64,000 nt of DNA, from assembly GCA_045837725.1 (NCBI GenBank), contig JBEWZL010000126.1:372001-436000 (forward strand), given 5' to 3'. A program made the translations under genes and the position numbers. The DNA is from Vermamoeba vermiformis. Lineage: Eukaryota; Tubulinea; Echinamoebida. Shown here piece by piece: positions 1-11,902 of the stretch. The notes below the pieces were generated by a model that was given only the letters and a program-made list of their open reading frames with translations, was not told the DNA's origin and ran no database searches. Within the stretch, counting starts at the first letter, position 1. Each line of letters opens with the position of its first letter.

Positions 1-138
1 AAAATTAGCTTTAATGAGCGTGTAATGATTGCTAGCAAATATGTAAAGATTAGGGTACTTCTAGTAAAGCGGTAAAATAAATAAATTATTTTGGATGTAA
101 TGTGCGAGTAAAATTCAATAAAGCGGTCTGCAACTTAC

Positions 139-1296
139 TTGAATACCCTCGAGGTTGTGAGGGAAGTTGCGCTCGTCCAACTTAACGGTGTTGTGCTCGA
201 TCCACTCGACCAACTCCTTAGCGCGAGTTTGGAACTCAAGCTTCAACTTTTCAGCGGCTTGAGCGAACTCAATAACGTTGGCGACGTTCTTGGCAGCAGC
301 ATCAGCCTAAAGGTAATATCGTAATTAATAAAAAGATACGTGGCACATTTTCTGAAACGGATGAGACCAAAAGATTTTATCTTTACGAAGTTGAAAATTC
401 ACCATTAATTAAGGCGAACAAATCTAATCTTTTAAATTGCAAGTTTATATCAAAAGATTATAATAATCGAATTTTAGGGATGAAGAAAGATTAATTTTAG
501 GTGTTTAACGACCAGATTTAGAATCGTTACTTAAAGTTGCAAAAGGGTGTTTAACGCTTACCTTGCCGTAAGAAGCAAAGACGTGGTACATGGCAGCAAC
601 GTAGGTCATGATGGAGCGCTCGTCAGGCTTGGGGAGATCGACAATATCCTTAGCGTCCAAGATCTTAGCAATACCGAGGTGCTTCTCAGCAACATCGAAG
701 GCAAGTTCCAAGTTCTCGAGCTTGTTCTCCTTGGACAATGAATCGTAGTCGATCAAGTCGGGGCGGTGCTTGTGAATCAAAGCGCAGAAGGCCAAACCGT
801 CCTGGAAGGACATATGGAAGTTCTGAACATTGACGTCTCTGTAGCCCTTAGTCTTCTTTTGGACCCACAAGAGCAAGGCTTCCTTGGCGGAGAGCTCTTC
901 TTCAGAAATATCTTGAATCTGGAAGCGAAGAATGACGGTCCAAATTAAACCGAGAATCATCTTAGCGTTTTGATCGACAATTTCTTCGGGACCAGTACCA
1001 GGGAGCTTGACACCCTTGCTTTGAATGAACTTCAAGGCAATACCGTTGTTGGTGACTTGCTTGATTCGCATCTTGCCGGGATTCTTCTCGTAGCCGGTAA
1101 TGGTATCGCCGGAAATAACTTCGAGCAACTTAATCAACTTGATACCATCTTGGAAATCAGCGGCGAGATCCTCGATTTTGAGGCCGACTTTGCTGAGGTG
1201 AGAGTTGACCCAACCAGTAAAGGTTTTCTTTTGAATGCGTTCCCAAGTCTTCTCCAAGAGACCAGACGAGCTAACGGCAGTTTGGGTATCGGCCAT
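139..1296 (-). CDS. alpha-actinin, N-terminal actin-binding part (partial)
   Basis: The protein reads as an alpha-actinin, an F-actin crosslinker of the cortical cytoskeleton. Exons are 1296-562 and 306-139; the next intron starts at 138 and the rest lies beyond the left edge. The first 245 residues are two calponin-homology domains (about 20-125 and 137-240), with [12 protein letters not shown] opening CH1 and [12 protein letters not shown] opening CH2. The second exon ([17 protein letters not shown]...LEGIQ) is the linker before the first spectrin repeat. Both introns are phase 0, and the donors read GTAAGC and GTAAGT. The start at 1296 follows an A-rich leader and is the first Met of the CH region. 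Spectrin repeats and EF-hands are not visible here. Filamin or fimbrin are less likely because the linker matches alpha-actinin. Confidence 0.92.
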
Positions 1297-2013
1297 TTTT
1301 CAAGATTACGTGGTATTCAAGAATGATAAAGAAAAGATAATGCAAAAAAAATGCAGGCTAAATCTTTTTTTTGTGGTCTAATTTTTGCGCACCAAATATT
1401 CGTGAAGGGAAAATTGACGAGCAAGTTGGACTCACAAAGCCCGCAAGAAGATATCGTATTGTGGTCGACTGTAATCTCGCGGGTGTATGGTCGAGTAAAA
1501 GCAAAGATTCTGTGTTTCGATATATCTCGATTCAATCTCCCTTATCAGCTTGGTTAAATATTCCCGTCTTGGACATTTAAGCGACTAGAAGATATGTGGA
1601 GGCATACATGTATCATAAGCGTGAGTTAGCGAACTAAAAAATTGAGGGAGCTAATTTTACCCCTTCCGGATTTAAATTTTGTTTGTATTTATATTCCTAG
1701 GTACGTTGCTGCAACATCGAGATGCCATTCAAAATAACCCGTTTTTTTCAATCAAGAGTAATGTTGCGGATCGCGAAAAGGGACCATACTTTTTAATCAA
1801 AGAAATTCTGTGCTATAACGGGACAAAAGGAGTACTAGCGTTGTGTACTCACAAGCGTGATTAGTGTAAATGACGGCTAACACTCGTCCTCTTATTTTAT
1901 AAAATTTAATTTGCCTCCCTGCTCGGGTTTTCCTTCAATTTTTTTTCAATTACAACTTTGTTATTGAACACATCACAATATTACATACGGACATATAATA
2001 TTATTTATTCGCA
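1297..2013. other. intergenic, divergent promoter region
   Basis: About 0.7 kb separates the divergent starts of alpha-actinin and Mo25. It has T-rich and A-rich tracts and several short spurious reading frames. I see no conserved coding, tRNA or repeat. It probably carries promoters for both genes. Confidence 0.6.
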
Positions 2014-3165
2014 ATGTCCTTATTTACTGCTAAAGATAAGAAGAAGATCGAGAGCACGGTCAAATCTCTTGCTGAAACATTGAAAGAAATTGGAAAGGAT
2101 AAAAATTCAAAATCACTCGATAAATTAGTAGAAGAGGCAGCAAAAACATTGCAATTATTAAAGAACCAATTTACTGGTGACGCCAATGACCCCAACCAAG
2201 CAGATGCGATTCAGGCAGTTTCCTCCGAGCTGTTGGCCCAGGACATTCCACTGTTATTGATTACGAATTTGGGCAAATTGGACTTCGAGTCAAAGAAAGA
2301 CGCAGCAACAATTTTATGCGCAGTGCTTCGAAAGCAAGTTGGCAACCGCAATCCAGGCGTGGACTATTTTGCCAAGAACCCGACTATCTTGGAGAAGCTG
2401 GTAGAAGGCTATAACAATTCCGAGATATCCATCAACTGCGGAAGTATCCTCAGAGAATGTATTCGACACGAAGCATTGACCGCCCTTTTGATTCAATCCG
2501 AGGCGTTTTTTAAATTTTTTGTGTTTGTGGAGTTACCTAACTTCGATGTGGCCTCTGATGCGTTCCAGACTTTCAAAGAGATGCTCACGAAGCATAAGAC
2601 AATGTCCGCAGAGTTTTTGGAGAAGAACTACGACAAATTGTTCGAGGAGTACACCCGATTGCTGCATTCAGAAAACTATGTCACCAAGAGACAGTCCCTA
2701 AAGCTTCTCGGAGAACTCCTCTTGGATAGGTCGAATTTTAATGTCATGACTAAATACATTTCGCAACAAAAGAACCTCAAATTGATGATGAACTTGCTGC
2801 GCGATAAAAGCCGATCAATTCAATTCGAAGCTTTCCACGTCTTCAAAGTATTCGTGGCTAATCCTAATAAGGTAAGCAGATTATAGCATAAATATATGAA
2901 TAGCATTATTTTAATTGCTCGTCGGTTTATTCCTCACTTACCCGTAACTATTTATTTTAAAATGCTCAAATAATTATAAATCCGCTACAATATTATTCAT
3001 ATTATTCTAACCATTATTTTGCAGCCCAAACCCGTTTTGGACATTCTAATAAAGAACAAAGATAAATTATTGAAATTCTTGAAGACATTCCAATCGGATC
3101 GAGAAGACGAGCAATTCAACGACGAGAAGGCATATTTGATTAAGCAAATTGAACAACTTGCCTAA
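2014..3165 (+). CDS. cab39: Mo25 / calcium-binding protein 39 (MO25-like scaffold)
   Basis: Two exons (2014-2871, 3025-3165; intron phase 0, GTAAGC...GCAG) give 332 residues, close to the usual 335-340 of Mo25. Mo25 is an armadillo-like helical-repeat scaffold that binds and activates STE20-family and LKB1-STRAD kinases in the cytosol. The whole length matches the family: FDVASDAFQTFKEMLTKHK, NYVTKRQSLKLLGELLLDR, and the ending AYLIKQIEQL. There is no insertion or truncation. It is divergent from alpha-actinin and convergent with the next gene. Confidence 0.95.
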
Positions 3166-3572
3166 ATGTAGAACGCGAAGAGTATGTAATAACGATATTT
3201 TCATATCAACCCTTGTAAGAATAGCACAAAAACAACTAAATTATTTTAATCGACTCATCGTGCGCTATGATCTGTCGTTCCTTATTATTTCGCTGAAATA
3301 TTTATCCGAACCACAAATGAGCTCCAAAGTTGGATCTGGAATTTAGCCATGACGTCACGACCAGGTAAGTATAGACGTGCTATTATGGATGTCAACTGAG
3401 CAGCTATGCATTGTAAATGCTTATTTCTATTTAGTACGTGAAACGGTGGTGTAAATGTGTGGTGCGGATCTTGTACAAAACAGTGTTTAATTGATAATTA
3501 CATTGCTTATGGATTACAATCAGAGCTATATATTGGGTAGTAGACGCGGGCTACATACATTATTCGAGGTTC
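3166..3572. other. convergent 3' intergenic region
   Basis: About 0.4 kb lies between the ends of Mo25 (+) and the small mitochondrial protein gene (-). It is AT-rich and no coding signal is seen. It contains one CGGATCT heptamer near 3453. Confidence 0.5.
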
Positions 3573-4249
3573 TTAGTTATCTCCCTCGTCCTCTGGAGGA
3601 GGATAGAAGATGTGTTGAATCCACGACTCTGCAGAGGAAAAGTTAATAAATGCTTGCAAGTAGCAAGAGTGGGGCTAGTATATAAAAATAAGTATCATTT
3701 TTGGTCTCGATTACTTACTCCAAGGAATAACATAAGCAGCAAGGCCACCAGTAACAAAGAGAGTTACCCAGACCGCTTTGGGAACGGGGCGAATTGCTTG
3801 ACTGTAAAAAATCCGAAGTTAGCAATGCATACGAGTTTGTCATAAGTTAGTGAGGCAGCACGGTGATAAAATAAAAGCCGTAAGAAGATGCGCTGATGTA
3901 CAATTCCAATTCCGTTGTGCTTCATTGGAGAGAGCCAAATAATATTTTAAAAATATTTACACGATTCATTTAATCGAATAGGCACAGAGAAATGTTAAAA
4001 ATAGGTAGTTAAGGAAGAAAAAGAAATCTGGTTTGCAAAAAAATTTAAAATCTATAATAATAATTAAACGGGCTACAAAACGTTCTAAAATCTGACTTAC
4101 AGCTCAGGAGGCAAATTATCTTCAGGATTGGTGGTTTGAGTATTTTGCAACGGTCGGGCAGTTTGGCTGAAATATCTTTGTTGCGCTCGGCCAGTGACTG
4201 ATTGGCGCACGAGATTATTAAAGCTCGAAGAGAATATTCTTGAGGCCAT
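3573..4249 (-). CDS. small mitochondrial single-pass membrane protein, unknown
   Basis: Three exons (4249-4101, 3801-3719, 3628-3573) join in phase to a complete 95-residue protein. The N-terminus (MASRIFSSSFNNLVRQS...RYFSQ) is Arg/Ser-rich without acids, as in a mitochondrial presequence. A single hydrophobic segment (AVWVTLFVTGGLAAYVI) follows at about residues 58-74. The C-terminus is short, acidic and Pro-rich (FYPPPEDEGDN). Size and layout resemble nuclear-encoded accessory subunits of respiratory complexes, but I do not recognise the family. Splice signals are canonical, with GTAAGT at both donors. Function is not assigned. Confidence 0.75.
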
Positions 4250-4358
4250 TGTTTCTCGTTCGAAATAAAATTTAGAATGGAACGCCAGCCAAGCAAAATA
4301 GACCTCAGAAAAAACCCTTAATTTTTATTCTGCCCAAAAACAACAACCACGAATAATA

Positions 4359-6764
4359 ATGTTAAAGCAAGTGCCAAATCTCGTTTACGTGGAGAAGGAC
4401 CATTTCAATAACTATGACGCTGTGCTGGTGATTGCAACGTCATTAACGGATGCGACGAAGTGGACTGACGTTCCTGGTTATCAAACAATTGCCGAATTGG
4501 CCAAGGTAATATTTTTGGGTATTTATTTTTCAACGACGAAAGATTGTGCGGGTGGCCAGTGTAAGCCGAACTGAATCCAGCCCTGGTAGATCCTTAGGCC
4601 TGCAGAATATTTCAATTCTATAATGGCACCTGAATGTTTTGTCGCCGTTATATTTAATAGAATATTTAATTAACCCTATTATTCGCAAGACATTTCTGAC
4701 TAATTTTTACTATTTTTAAAGCTTGATGCTACCTCTTCCTCCAGCGTGTCCTTCCTCGTGTGCAATGAACATCCCTCGAAGAGATTGATCGTTTCCCCCA
4801 CTGGTATGTCCCCAAAGTTTCATTTTTTTGAAAGATCTTCTCTCACCTGACTATTCCAGGACCAATTAACCGTGACTTTGATGATGCTCGTAGATTCTAT
4901 GATGCAGGTCTGAATGGCATTACAAAGTAAGCCAGAATTAATTAAAGATCACCCAGATCTTTCGAGCTGACAACACCTCGATTCTAATAACAACATCAAT
5001 CTAGGGTCAAGAAGTCTGGTGCAGTAAAGCCATTGATCCTGTTTGCCGATGCACCACTTCAAAGCACTGACTTCTCACGTGCAATCGAGGTGACTTTGTT
5101 CGGAGTGTTCCAAGCATTGTACGAGGTACGAACATGCAGATCTATGCAACTTGCTCGTCGAATAGTGCGTACTAATACCTCATTGTATAGCCTCTTCAAA
5201 GTCGAGAACACAAGGGCTCCGAGTATCTAGAACCTGTTCGTGATATTGGTTTCCACGTGGTTGGCAATACAGGTCGAGATTATGCTACTCTGGGTATGTA
5301 AAACGACAAAAAATTTTGCTAAAATTGCTAATATGGTAATTATTAGCCGAGAATATTCGTGCAGTTGAAGCAGGAAGACGATTGGCACGTGACTTGGGTG
5401 GTGCAGATCCTGAGAGAATGGCTCCTGGAAGGTAAGTGGAGGCGAGCGGATGTGGCGACAGTATTAACGCCATGCACTCACAGATTCGCCGATTACATTG
5501 AAAAGTACTTCAAAGATGTTCCTAATGTGAAAGTGACATTTGAACGTGACGGTGAAGTGTTGGCCAAGAACTATCCTCTTTTGCATTCCGTTGCTCGTGC
5601 TTCACTGCCTGGTACGAAGTTCATATTCATAGTACTCACGCCTATAATTGGTAACTAATCAACTACTTCGTGCAGTTCCTCGCCATCGTCCAGTTGTTAT
5701 TCGCTTGGAATACGAACCTGAAGGAAATGAGGTTCAACAAACGCTTTTGTTCGCCGGAAAGGTTAGTTGCGCAGCGAAGATATTTTACCACAGGCTCGCG
5801 CTAACGATAAATTAAATAGGGTGTTACTTACGATACTGGAGGTGCTGACATTAAGATCAGTGGTGGCATGGCAGGTATGGCTCGTGACAAGTGCGGTGCT
5901 TCGAATGTAGCAGGGTTCGTGTTGAGTACTGCCTTGTTGAAACCCAAGCACGTGAAGGTCGTCGCCGAGTTGGGCGTCGTCAGAAACAGGTGCGTGTGAA
6001 TACTTCAAAAACAGCTAGATCTGATCGTTGTGCAGTGTTGGTGCCGAGGCCTACGTCGCTGACGAAATCATCATTTCACACGGTGGTGCGCGCGTCAAGA
6101 TTGGCAACACTGACGCTGAAGGCCGCCTCGTGCTCGCAGACTGCTTGTCTCACTTGCGCGAGTACGTGCTGAAGAACAACTGTGTCAATCCTCACTTGTT
6201 CACTGTGGCCACTTTGACTGGTCATGGTAGGTTACATAACGTAGCATTATTGAACATTCACACCGACTAATACTTGCCGTGTAGCTGGTCGCACTTATGG
6301 TCCTTACAGCGTGACGGTGGATAACGGTCCCGCAACTCAAGCGAACGATCCTTTCACTTTGAAGCGAATTTCTGAGCTCTGGGCCGTACGTTAGAGATTC
6401 AATACCTCGTATTACTTTCACGCCCAACTAACCGTTTTGTATCCGTTGTTAGGATCCTTTTGAAGTGTCTACCATCAGACGCGAAGACTATTCTTTGATC
6501 GCACCGAAGAACGAAGACTACGACGTGCTTCAAAATCCGACTGGTTCTGCCCCAGCTGCTCGTGGCCATCAATTCCCCGCAGCATTTTTGATGATCAGTG
6601 CAGGTCTGGACAAACATAGCAAGAACTCAGACAAACCTCTCAAGTACAGTCACTTGGACATTGCTGGTGCTGCAGTCGATGGAGGTGATTATGTGTTTGG
6701 CAAACCATCGACAACGCCTATTGTGGCACTGACAGCCAAATACATCTTCCAAGAAAAGATATAA
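4359..6764 (+). CDS. M17 leucyl aminopeptidase family protein
   Basis: Twelve exons (4359-4505, 4722-4803, 4860-4926, 5005-5125, 5191-5293, 5347-5431, 5484-5611, 5676-5761, 5820-5989, 6036-6226, 6285-6385, 6453-6764) keep frame to a 530-residue protein. It carries the M17 signature NTDAEGR and the upstream metal/catalytic block GKGVTYDTGGADIK plus MARDKCGA. Together these supply the Lys, Asp, Asp, Asp, Glu metal ligands and the catalytic Lys and Arg known in M17. It should be a cytosolic two-metal aminopeptidase that removes N-terminal residues. The YDTGG variant resembles the putative aminopeptidase subgroup rather than classical LAP3 (FDSGG). No signal peptide is seen. The last exon ends QEKI before TAA. 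Confidence 0.92.
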
Positions 6765-7462
6765 AACTGCCCCTTTCGGATCTGGATCACAAACGGAAGT
6801 TCGGATGGAGTTTTCGAAACTGATGTTCGACCTTGTCGAATGTGGCCGGACGCTTGATCCTTGTAAAGTGGAGAGGTATGGAATTAATTGTAGTTGAGTT
6901 TGTGATTATGAATTTATGAAACTAGGACTAACGTTGATCCGGCGGTTGGCACGAAATTTTAGCGATGGTAATCGTCGGTGGTAATACTGATATTTGGTAA
7001 TTAATATCTTTCCTCGGTTAATAATGTAAGCTTCGGTTTCTGAGGATATTTGGGCAGACACAATTTTGACACGCGTGTCAGATCGCAATACACGCGGTTA
7101 ATTACAAAATTTCAAATCCTTGCTTTCGGTTTTTTGCCCTTAACGAAAGACAACAGTTGCCCACTTAACTATCCAAGGTAAGTGCCTGACAACTTTGATT
7201 AAATGACCTGTTAGATCGAAGTGACGTTAGTCCCAAACCAAAATCTTGCTTTCCACGAAACTGAATCAAAACCAAATATTCACTGCTAGCATTTCGAAAT
7301 TACTTTATTTTACTGGGGTATCTGCTCGCTTTCAATTCATTTGACAGCAGATCAACATTTTAATTAGCTACCTGCTTTGCTAGTTATTATTGTACATAAC
7401 GATTAAACACATTTTTTGTTAAGTAAACGAGCATTTTAAATTAATTCAACTTTTTTTCCTAG
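6765..7462. other. intergenic region upstream of the kelch kinase
   Basis: About 0.7 kb between two plus-strand genes. It is AT-rich; only short, unsupported reading frames are present. It holds a GACACGCGTGTC palindrome near 7070, a variant of the E-box palindrome found in introns, and a T-tract just before the start at 7463. Confidence 0.5.
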
Positions 7463-10400
7463 ATGGTGCGATCACAACTTTCTGTGGCCGTTCTCTTGGT
7501 CGTCCTCTCTTGTATTAGCGCAGAATGGGTGACAAAGCACCTTAATAACCCGAGGGCACGAACTACTGCAGCTCAAGTTGGAAACAGAGTCTACATAGCA
7601 GGAGGAGAGATCGACAACCTCGTTGAAACAGATTTGATTGAAGTATTGAATCTGGACACCTTGGAACTCGAACAAAGCAATCTGACGCTAAATACACTCC
7701 GCCAACAATTTACTGCAACGGTTATCGGTTCGAATATTTTTTTTGCTGGTGGATTCTACCACGAACGGACAATCCTCATGTACGATTACCTCACGTCCAA
7801 CTTTACTCGATTGCCTCGCGCTCCTTGGGCTGTAGACGTCAAGCACATCGAGTTTATGAACGACAATAGAACAGTCTACGTTTTCGCGCCAAATACTCTC
7901 GACATCTACCATCGCGACAACAACACTTGGACTACAAATCAAAACTTCCGCTCACTCGTCACTAGCCTGTACCTACCTGGCCTAGCTGTCGTCGAAGGAA
8001 AAGCTTACGTCGTTGGAGGCTACGATGTGATCACGAGAAAGCTTTCGACAAATGCTTACATCTTTGACCTTGCGACCGGTGTAATTACGAAGATGCAAGG
8101 CGTAGTTCTTCCGCAGTACTTCCCAACTGACATGGCCGTGGACTACTCTAGCACTGCCGTTGTCATGTGCCGAGCGTACAACGGCACAGGTAACAGCCAA
8201 ATGTGCAATGTGTACCACAAGCAGAAGCAGCAATGGTTTTCTACGTACTTGGGCATTCAAGGTTCTTCCGTTATCAAGCTTACCATGTGCGCGGTGACGG
8301 ATTATCATGCCTACATCGTGCAAGATCAGGCATCACCAGCTACCGGAAGTGGTCAAGTGATGATCATCAGTCTCGCTGACTTCTCCGTCAACAACTACGC
8401 GAGAAATGATCTCTATGGATCCTACTATGGAGTCACAGCGACTTCAACAAACGCGTTCCTGTTCTCTCGTACGAACGCGGGTGCTGACATACTGATCATC
8501 TTCGATCAGACGAGCAATGTGCTGCAAAATATAACGAACATACCAGGAATGGGTGGCCAATTCCAGCATTACCTCCAACCGTTCATTCCTTGGGGCAATT
8601 CAAGATGTTTCTGGAGCACAGCCGGTATCGTTGGCTGCGTTTCAGCTGCTGGCATGGGAGCAACTCAAGCGCTAAACACCTTTGCTGGGGCTGCAGTGCT
8701 CAACAACCAGTTGTACATCTACGCAGCTGCCGGCAATGGTGTACTCTTTACTAGCTTCAACTCGGCGAGTCTATTAACTGGAGTACCTGGCCCTGTGCTC
8801 GGGGTGTTTGACGATCAAGTGGTTACAACGTCGAGTGTTTATGCCGTTGGAGACACTACTGCTACCGTGATCCGCACAGTTGGTGGCGATGCAATTCCTA
8901 CTAACTCCTCTGTGATCCAACAACGCGGCTCAATTTCGTATGACACGCACATGTTGGCTTTGGATCCAGACACTGTCATCGTTTATCCCAGCACCGTCGA
9001 AGTCTTTGACACTGTCAACAACACGTGGAGCGAGTTTAACTTGCCCAATCTTGCGACTGATAACGTCATATACGCTGGTGCACTCGACAACAACTTGGTG
9101 TTGATCACTGTTGCGAATGTCTTGTTCATCAACTCAACTAGTTACGAGCTCCTCAATACCACCGTCAGTGTTGGTATGCAGCCAGTTTCAACGTGGAAGA
9201 GCAGGACTCACTTGCAACTGCCCGTTTATAACAACATGCTTCTTACTGGCGTCACCAACGGAATTTCGCAGATCAACACCACAAGCACTGTTTCGCTTCC
9301 AGGCAGATCGGAGTCAAGTCCGGTGATTAATCAGCTGCTCATTTACGACAACAAGCTCTTCATCTCTGACGTCTCAGCCAATCAGTTCTACTTCTTCGTG
9401 CTGACCCAGAGCCGTTGGGACGCACGCTTGCTCAGCGGTCGACGCGTGTTCTATTCCATTGCTGCCGTGGACTCCAAAGTGTTCATTCTCGGCGGAAGAA
9501 ACGACGTGACTTTAAGTTCCTATGGTGTTGTGGCTGTAGACTACACGTTCTACTTTGAGTTCAATACGGCCTCGTCCAGTTTGTCCCAACAAATCAACAT
9601 CACTTACCCGCGCTCAGAAATCACACCAATTTCAACTCCCGATGCAGCGATATTTATTGGCGGCAGATCCGCATTGGGCCAATACTTCGATTTGCTCGAG
9701 ATCTACACCAATAGAACGATCATTGTCCCAGCTGAACCAGTTGCTCCAGTAGCTAGTCCTGACCAACCTGCTGCAACTCCTGTCGGCACTATTGCTGGTG
9801 CTGTTGTTGGCAGTGTCGTCGGTGCTGTCGGCATTGGCTTGGGCGTGTTCTTCATTGTACGCGCTAAGAACAAGAAAGCAAAGAAGGCACAGCGCATGGC
9901 GACGATCAGAACGACTGTCAACCTCGACGATGCTATTGCCAAGCACCCGATGTACACTCCATTCGCCGAGATCAAGTTCGGCAAGATGCTCGGTTCAGGT
10001 GCTAACGGCCAAGTCTTTTTGGGCCGTTGGAAGAGCACAGACGTGGCACTCAAAGTCAGCATGTCACAAGCGAACGAAGGATTCATCCAAGAAGTCAATC
10101 TGATGCTTGGCCTGAGACCTCATCCCAATGTGGTTCGTATCTTTGGTTTCAGCATCCATCCTGAGACCCAGAACGTCATCTTGATTCTCGAGTTCTGCGA
10201 CGGAGGTTCACTTGACAACATCTTGTTCGACGATCCCAACGACATTCCCATGGCTAAGAAGCTTGCCTGGATTCAAGGCATTGCCCGTGGTGTCCTGCAC
10301 TTGCAATCAAACAACATTGTTCACCGTGACTTGGCCGCGCGTAACGTGCTGTTGCACAGAGGCGAGGCGAAGATTACGGATTTTGGTATGTCTCGTGTTG

Positions 10401-10797
10401 TTGATGAAGGCAAGAAGGGCACGACTACATCTGATATTGGTCCTATTCGTTGGATGGCCCCTGAATCTATCGCTAACAAAGAGTACTCAACCAAGTCAGG
10501 TACGATGACACGTGTCATTTTTAATTTTAGTTGATGTGAAGGCTAATGTTGTTGATTATAGACGTATGGTCCTTTGCTGTTATTATGTACGAGATTATTT
10601 CAAGACAAGAGCCTCACGTGTCCGGAGATCCTCTCGAAATTGCCGTCAAGATCCGTGACCAAGGTGCCACCCCGGGTATTCCTGAAGATTGCCCCGAACC
10701 TCTGGCGTACATTATGCAACGCTGCTGGCAGAAGGACCCACAAAACAGAGCTACATTCCAAGAGATCACTGATTACCTCGACAAACTCAAGCTTTAA
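7463..10797 (+). CDS. kelch-ectodomain receptor tyrosine kinase (RTK-like) 1
   Basis: Two exons (7463-10499, 10562-10797) encode 1090 residues. A signal peptide (MVRSQLSVAVLLVVLSCISA) opens a 750-residue ectodomain with kelch/galactose-oxidase-like blades (IAGG, FAGGF, VVGGY, LGGR). There are many N-glycosylation sequons. A Gly/Ala-rich TM segment spans about 773-797 and is followed by a basic stop-transfer stretch. The kinase domain has LGSGANGQVFLG (about 840), VALKV (Lys ~863), HRDLAARN (~953), DFGMSR (~972) and APES. HRDLAARN is the tyrosine-kinase form of the catalytic loop. It probably senses an outside ligand and phosphorylates tyrosines inside, but ligand and substrates are unknown. 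The kinase resembles that of the gene at 24700-27481; the ectodomain is much longer and more diverged. Confidence 0.88.
10506..10517. promoter_or_regulatory. intronic E-box palindrome TGACACGTGTCA, copy 1
   Basis: Exact 12-bp palindrome centred on CACGTG, 6 nt inside the only intron of kelch kinase 1. Identical copies lie in introns of three other genes. Confidence 0.55.
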
Positions 10798-10964
10798 GCA
10801 TCTCCTCATGTTCATATAAACCTCCCTTACAAGTATACTCGCGCAGAACGGTATATTTTGCTCGTTTTTCTTTTGAAATTCCGCAAAAATTAACTAAATT
10901 TGTTACTTTAGTAGGTCCAGCAGTAAATTACTTTTTTACTCGCGATATTGTTTAAACTAACACA

Positions 10965-11201
10965 ATGGCACAGCCTGATAACGATACGATGGCGATCTAC
11001 GATCAGATGCAAGAAAAGCGGCAAATGATTCTACGGCTGCATAAAGAATTTCAAGAGATTACTTCAAAGCAAATACAGCCCGCAGAGGCACAAAAGCTGC
11101 GAGACCAAGTGACTAGCTTACAAGCACGTATGAACAAAGGAATTAAAGAACTTGAGGACCTTCAACAGCAATGGGACAAGTTACAACAAGCTAAGAAATA
11201 A
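10965..11201 (+). CDS. small coiled-coil protein, unknown
   Basis: A single exon gives 78 residues, with an ACACA leader before ATG. After a short acidic N-terminus the sequence is Gln/Lys/Glu-rich helix (about 15-75) with heptad-like hydrophobics (LRLHKEFQEI, LRDQVTSLQARM, LEDLQQQWDKL). No TM segment, signal or catalytic motif is seen. The size fits a subunit of a helical complex (mediator-, prefoldin- or tethering-type), but I cannot assign a family. Codon use is like that of neighbouring genes, which supports a real gene despite its length. Confidence 0.65.
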   Translation: MAQPDNDTMAIYDQMQEKRQMILRLHKEFQEITSKQIQPAEAQKLRDQVTSLQARMNKGIKELEDLQQQWDKLQQAKK

Positions 11202-11902
11202 AATAAGATATTTTTAATTATTGTATATAGCATTTGTACGCAATGGCTGCCACATTTGAATTTGTTGGTATGAATCCTTATGTAGATCTCGATTATGATC
11301 AATTTTTCAACATTTTGCGATGATCGCATCTTCGTGCGCATTAATGATATGTAGCGATGGAAATTCGCAGGTGATTACATGGTTAATCTCTGCAGCTGAC
11401 ATCTGGTGACACCAGGTTGGATCCCCAAAAATGGCCCACAATCATTTGACATAACAAAATCACCACGTAAGCGTAACATTCACCAGATTTGATTACATAA
11501 TATCTTTTTGCAAATTGTTGAAAAGCACGCAGATTTTCGAAGGATGCTTTTGATTTGGTTGCCTTTACAGGTAATTTCAACACAGAGTGATACATAGAAT
11601 TAACATAATTTTAATGATGATTTTTAAGGCATTAGGCGAGCAATTAAATCAATTTACGTTGGGTTGCAACTTTCATGAATCTTTGATTCCGTTACAGTGC
11701 TCCTGTAGCCCAACCATTATTGCATATTGCGTATCTAATTTGTTTAAATAAGCGAATCAATTGTTTATCTAAAGTTGATCTGCTTCAGAAATAGCTCGGG
11801 AGTTCCACACCATCTTTTTTTGGCCGTTATTTTCTCCGACGTAGCCAACATTTTTTTGTACGAGAGCCCTCTCAAAGTTCATAACTTAGACGATATAGCA
11901 AC
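11202..11902. other. intergenic region upstream of the PstS-GPCR gene
   Basis: About 0.7 kb, AT-rich, with no convincing coding exon on either strand. It probably contains the terminator of the coiled-coil gene and the promoter of the receptor gene. Confidence 0.5.

Noticed and set aside
505-1326. Plus-strand open frames over alpha-actinin
   Set aside because: Antisense to an unmistakable conserved gene; composition explained by it.
5285-5473. Minus-strand open frame within the M17 aminopeptidase gene
   Set aside because: Antisense to conserved exons 6-7; no independent support.
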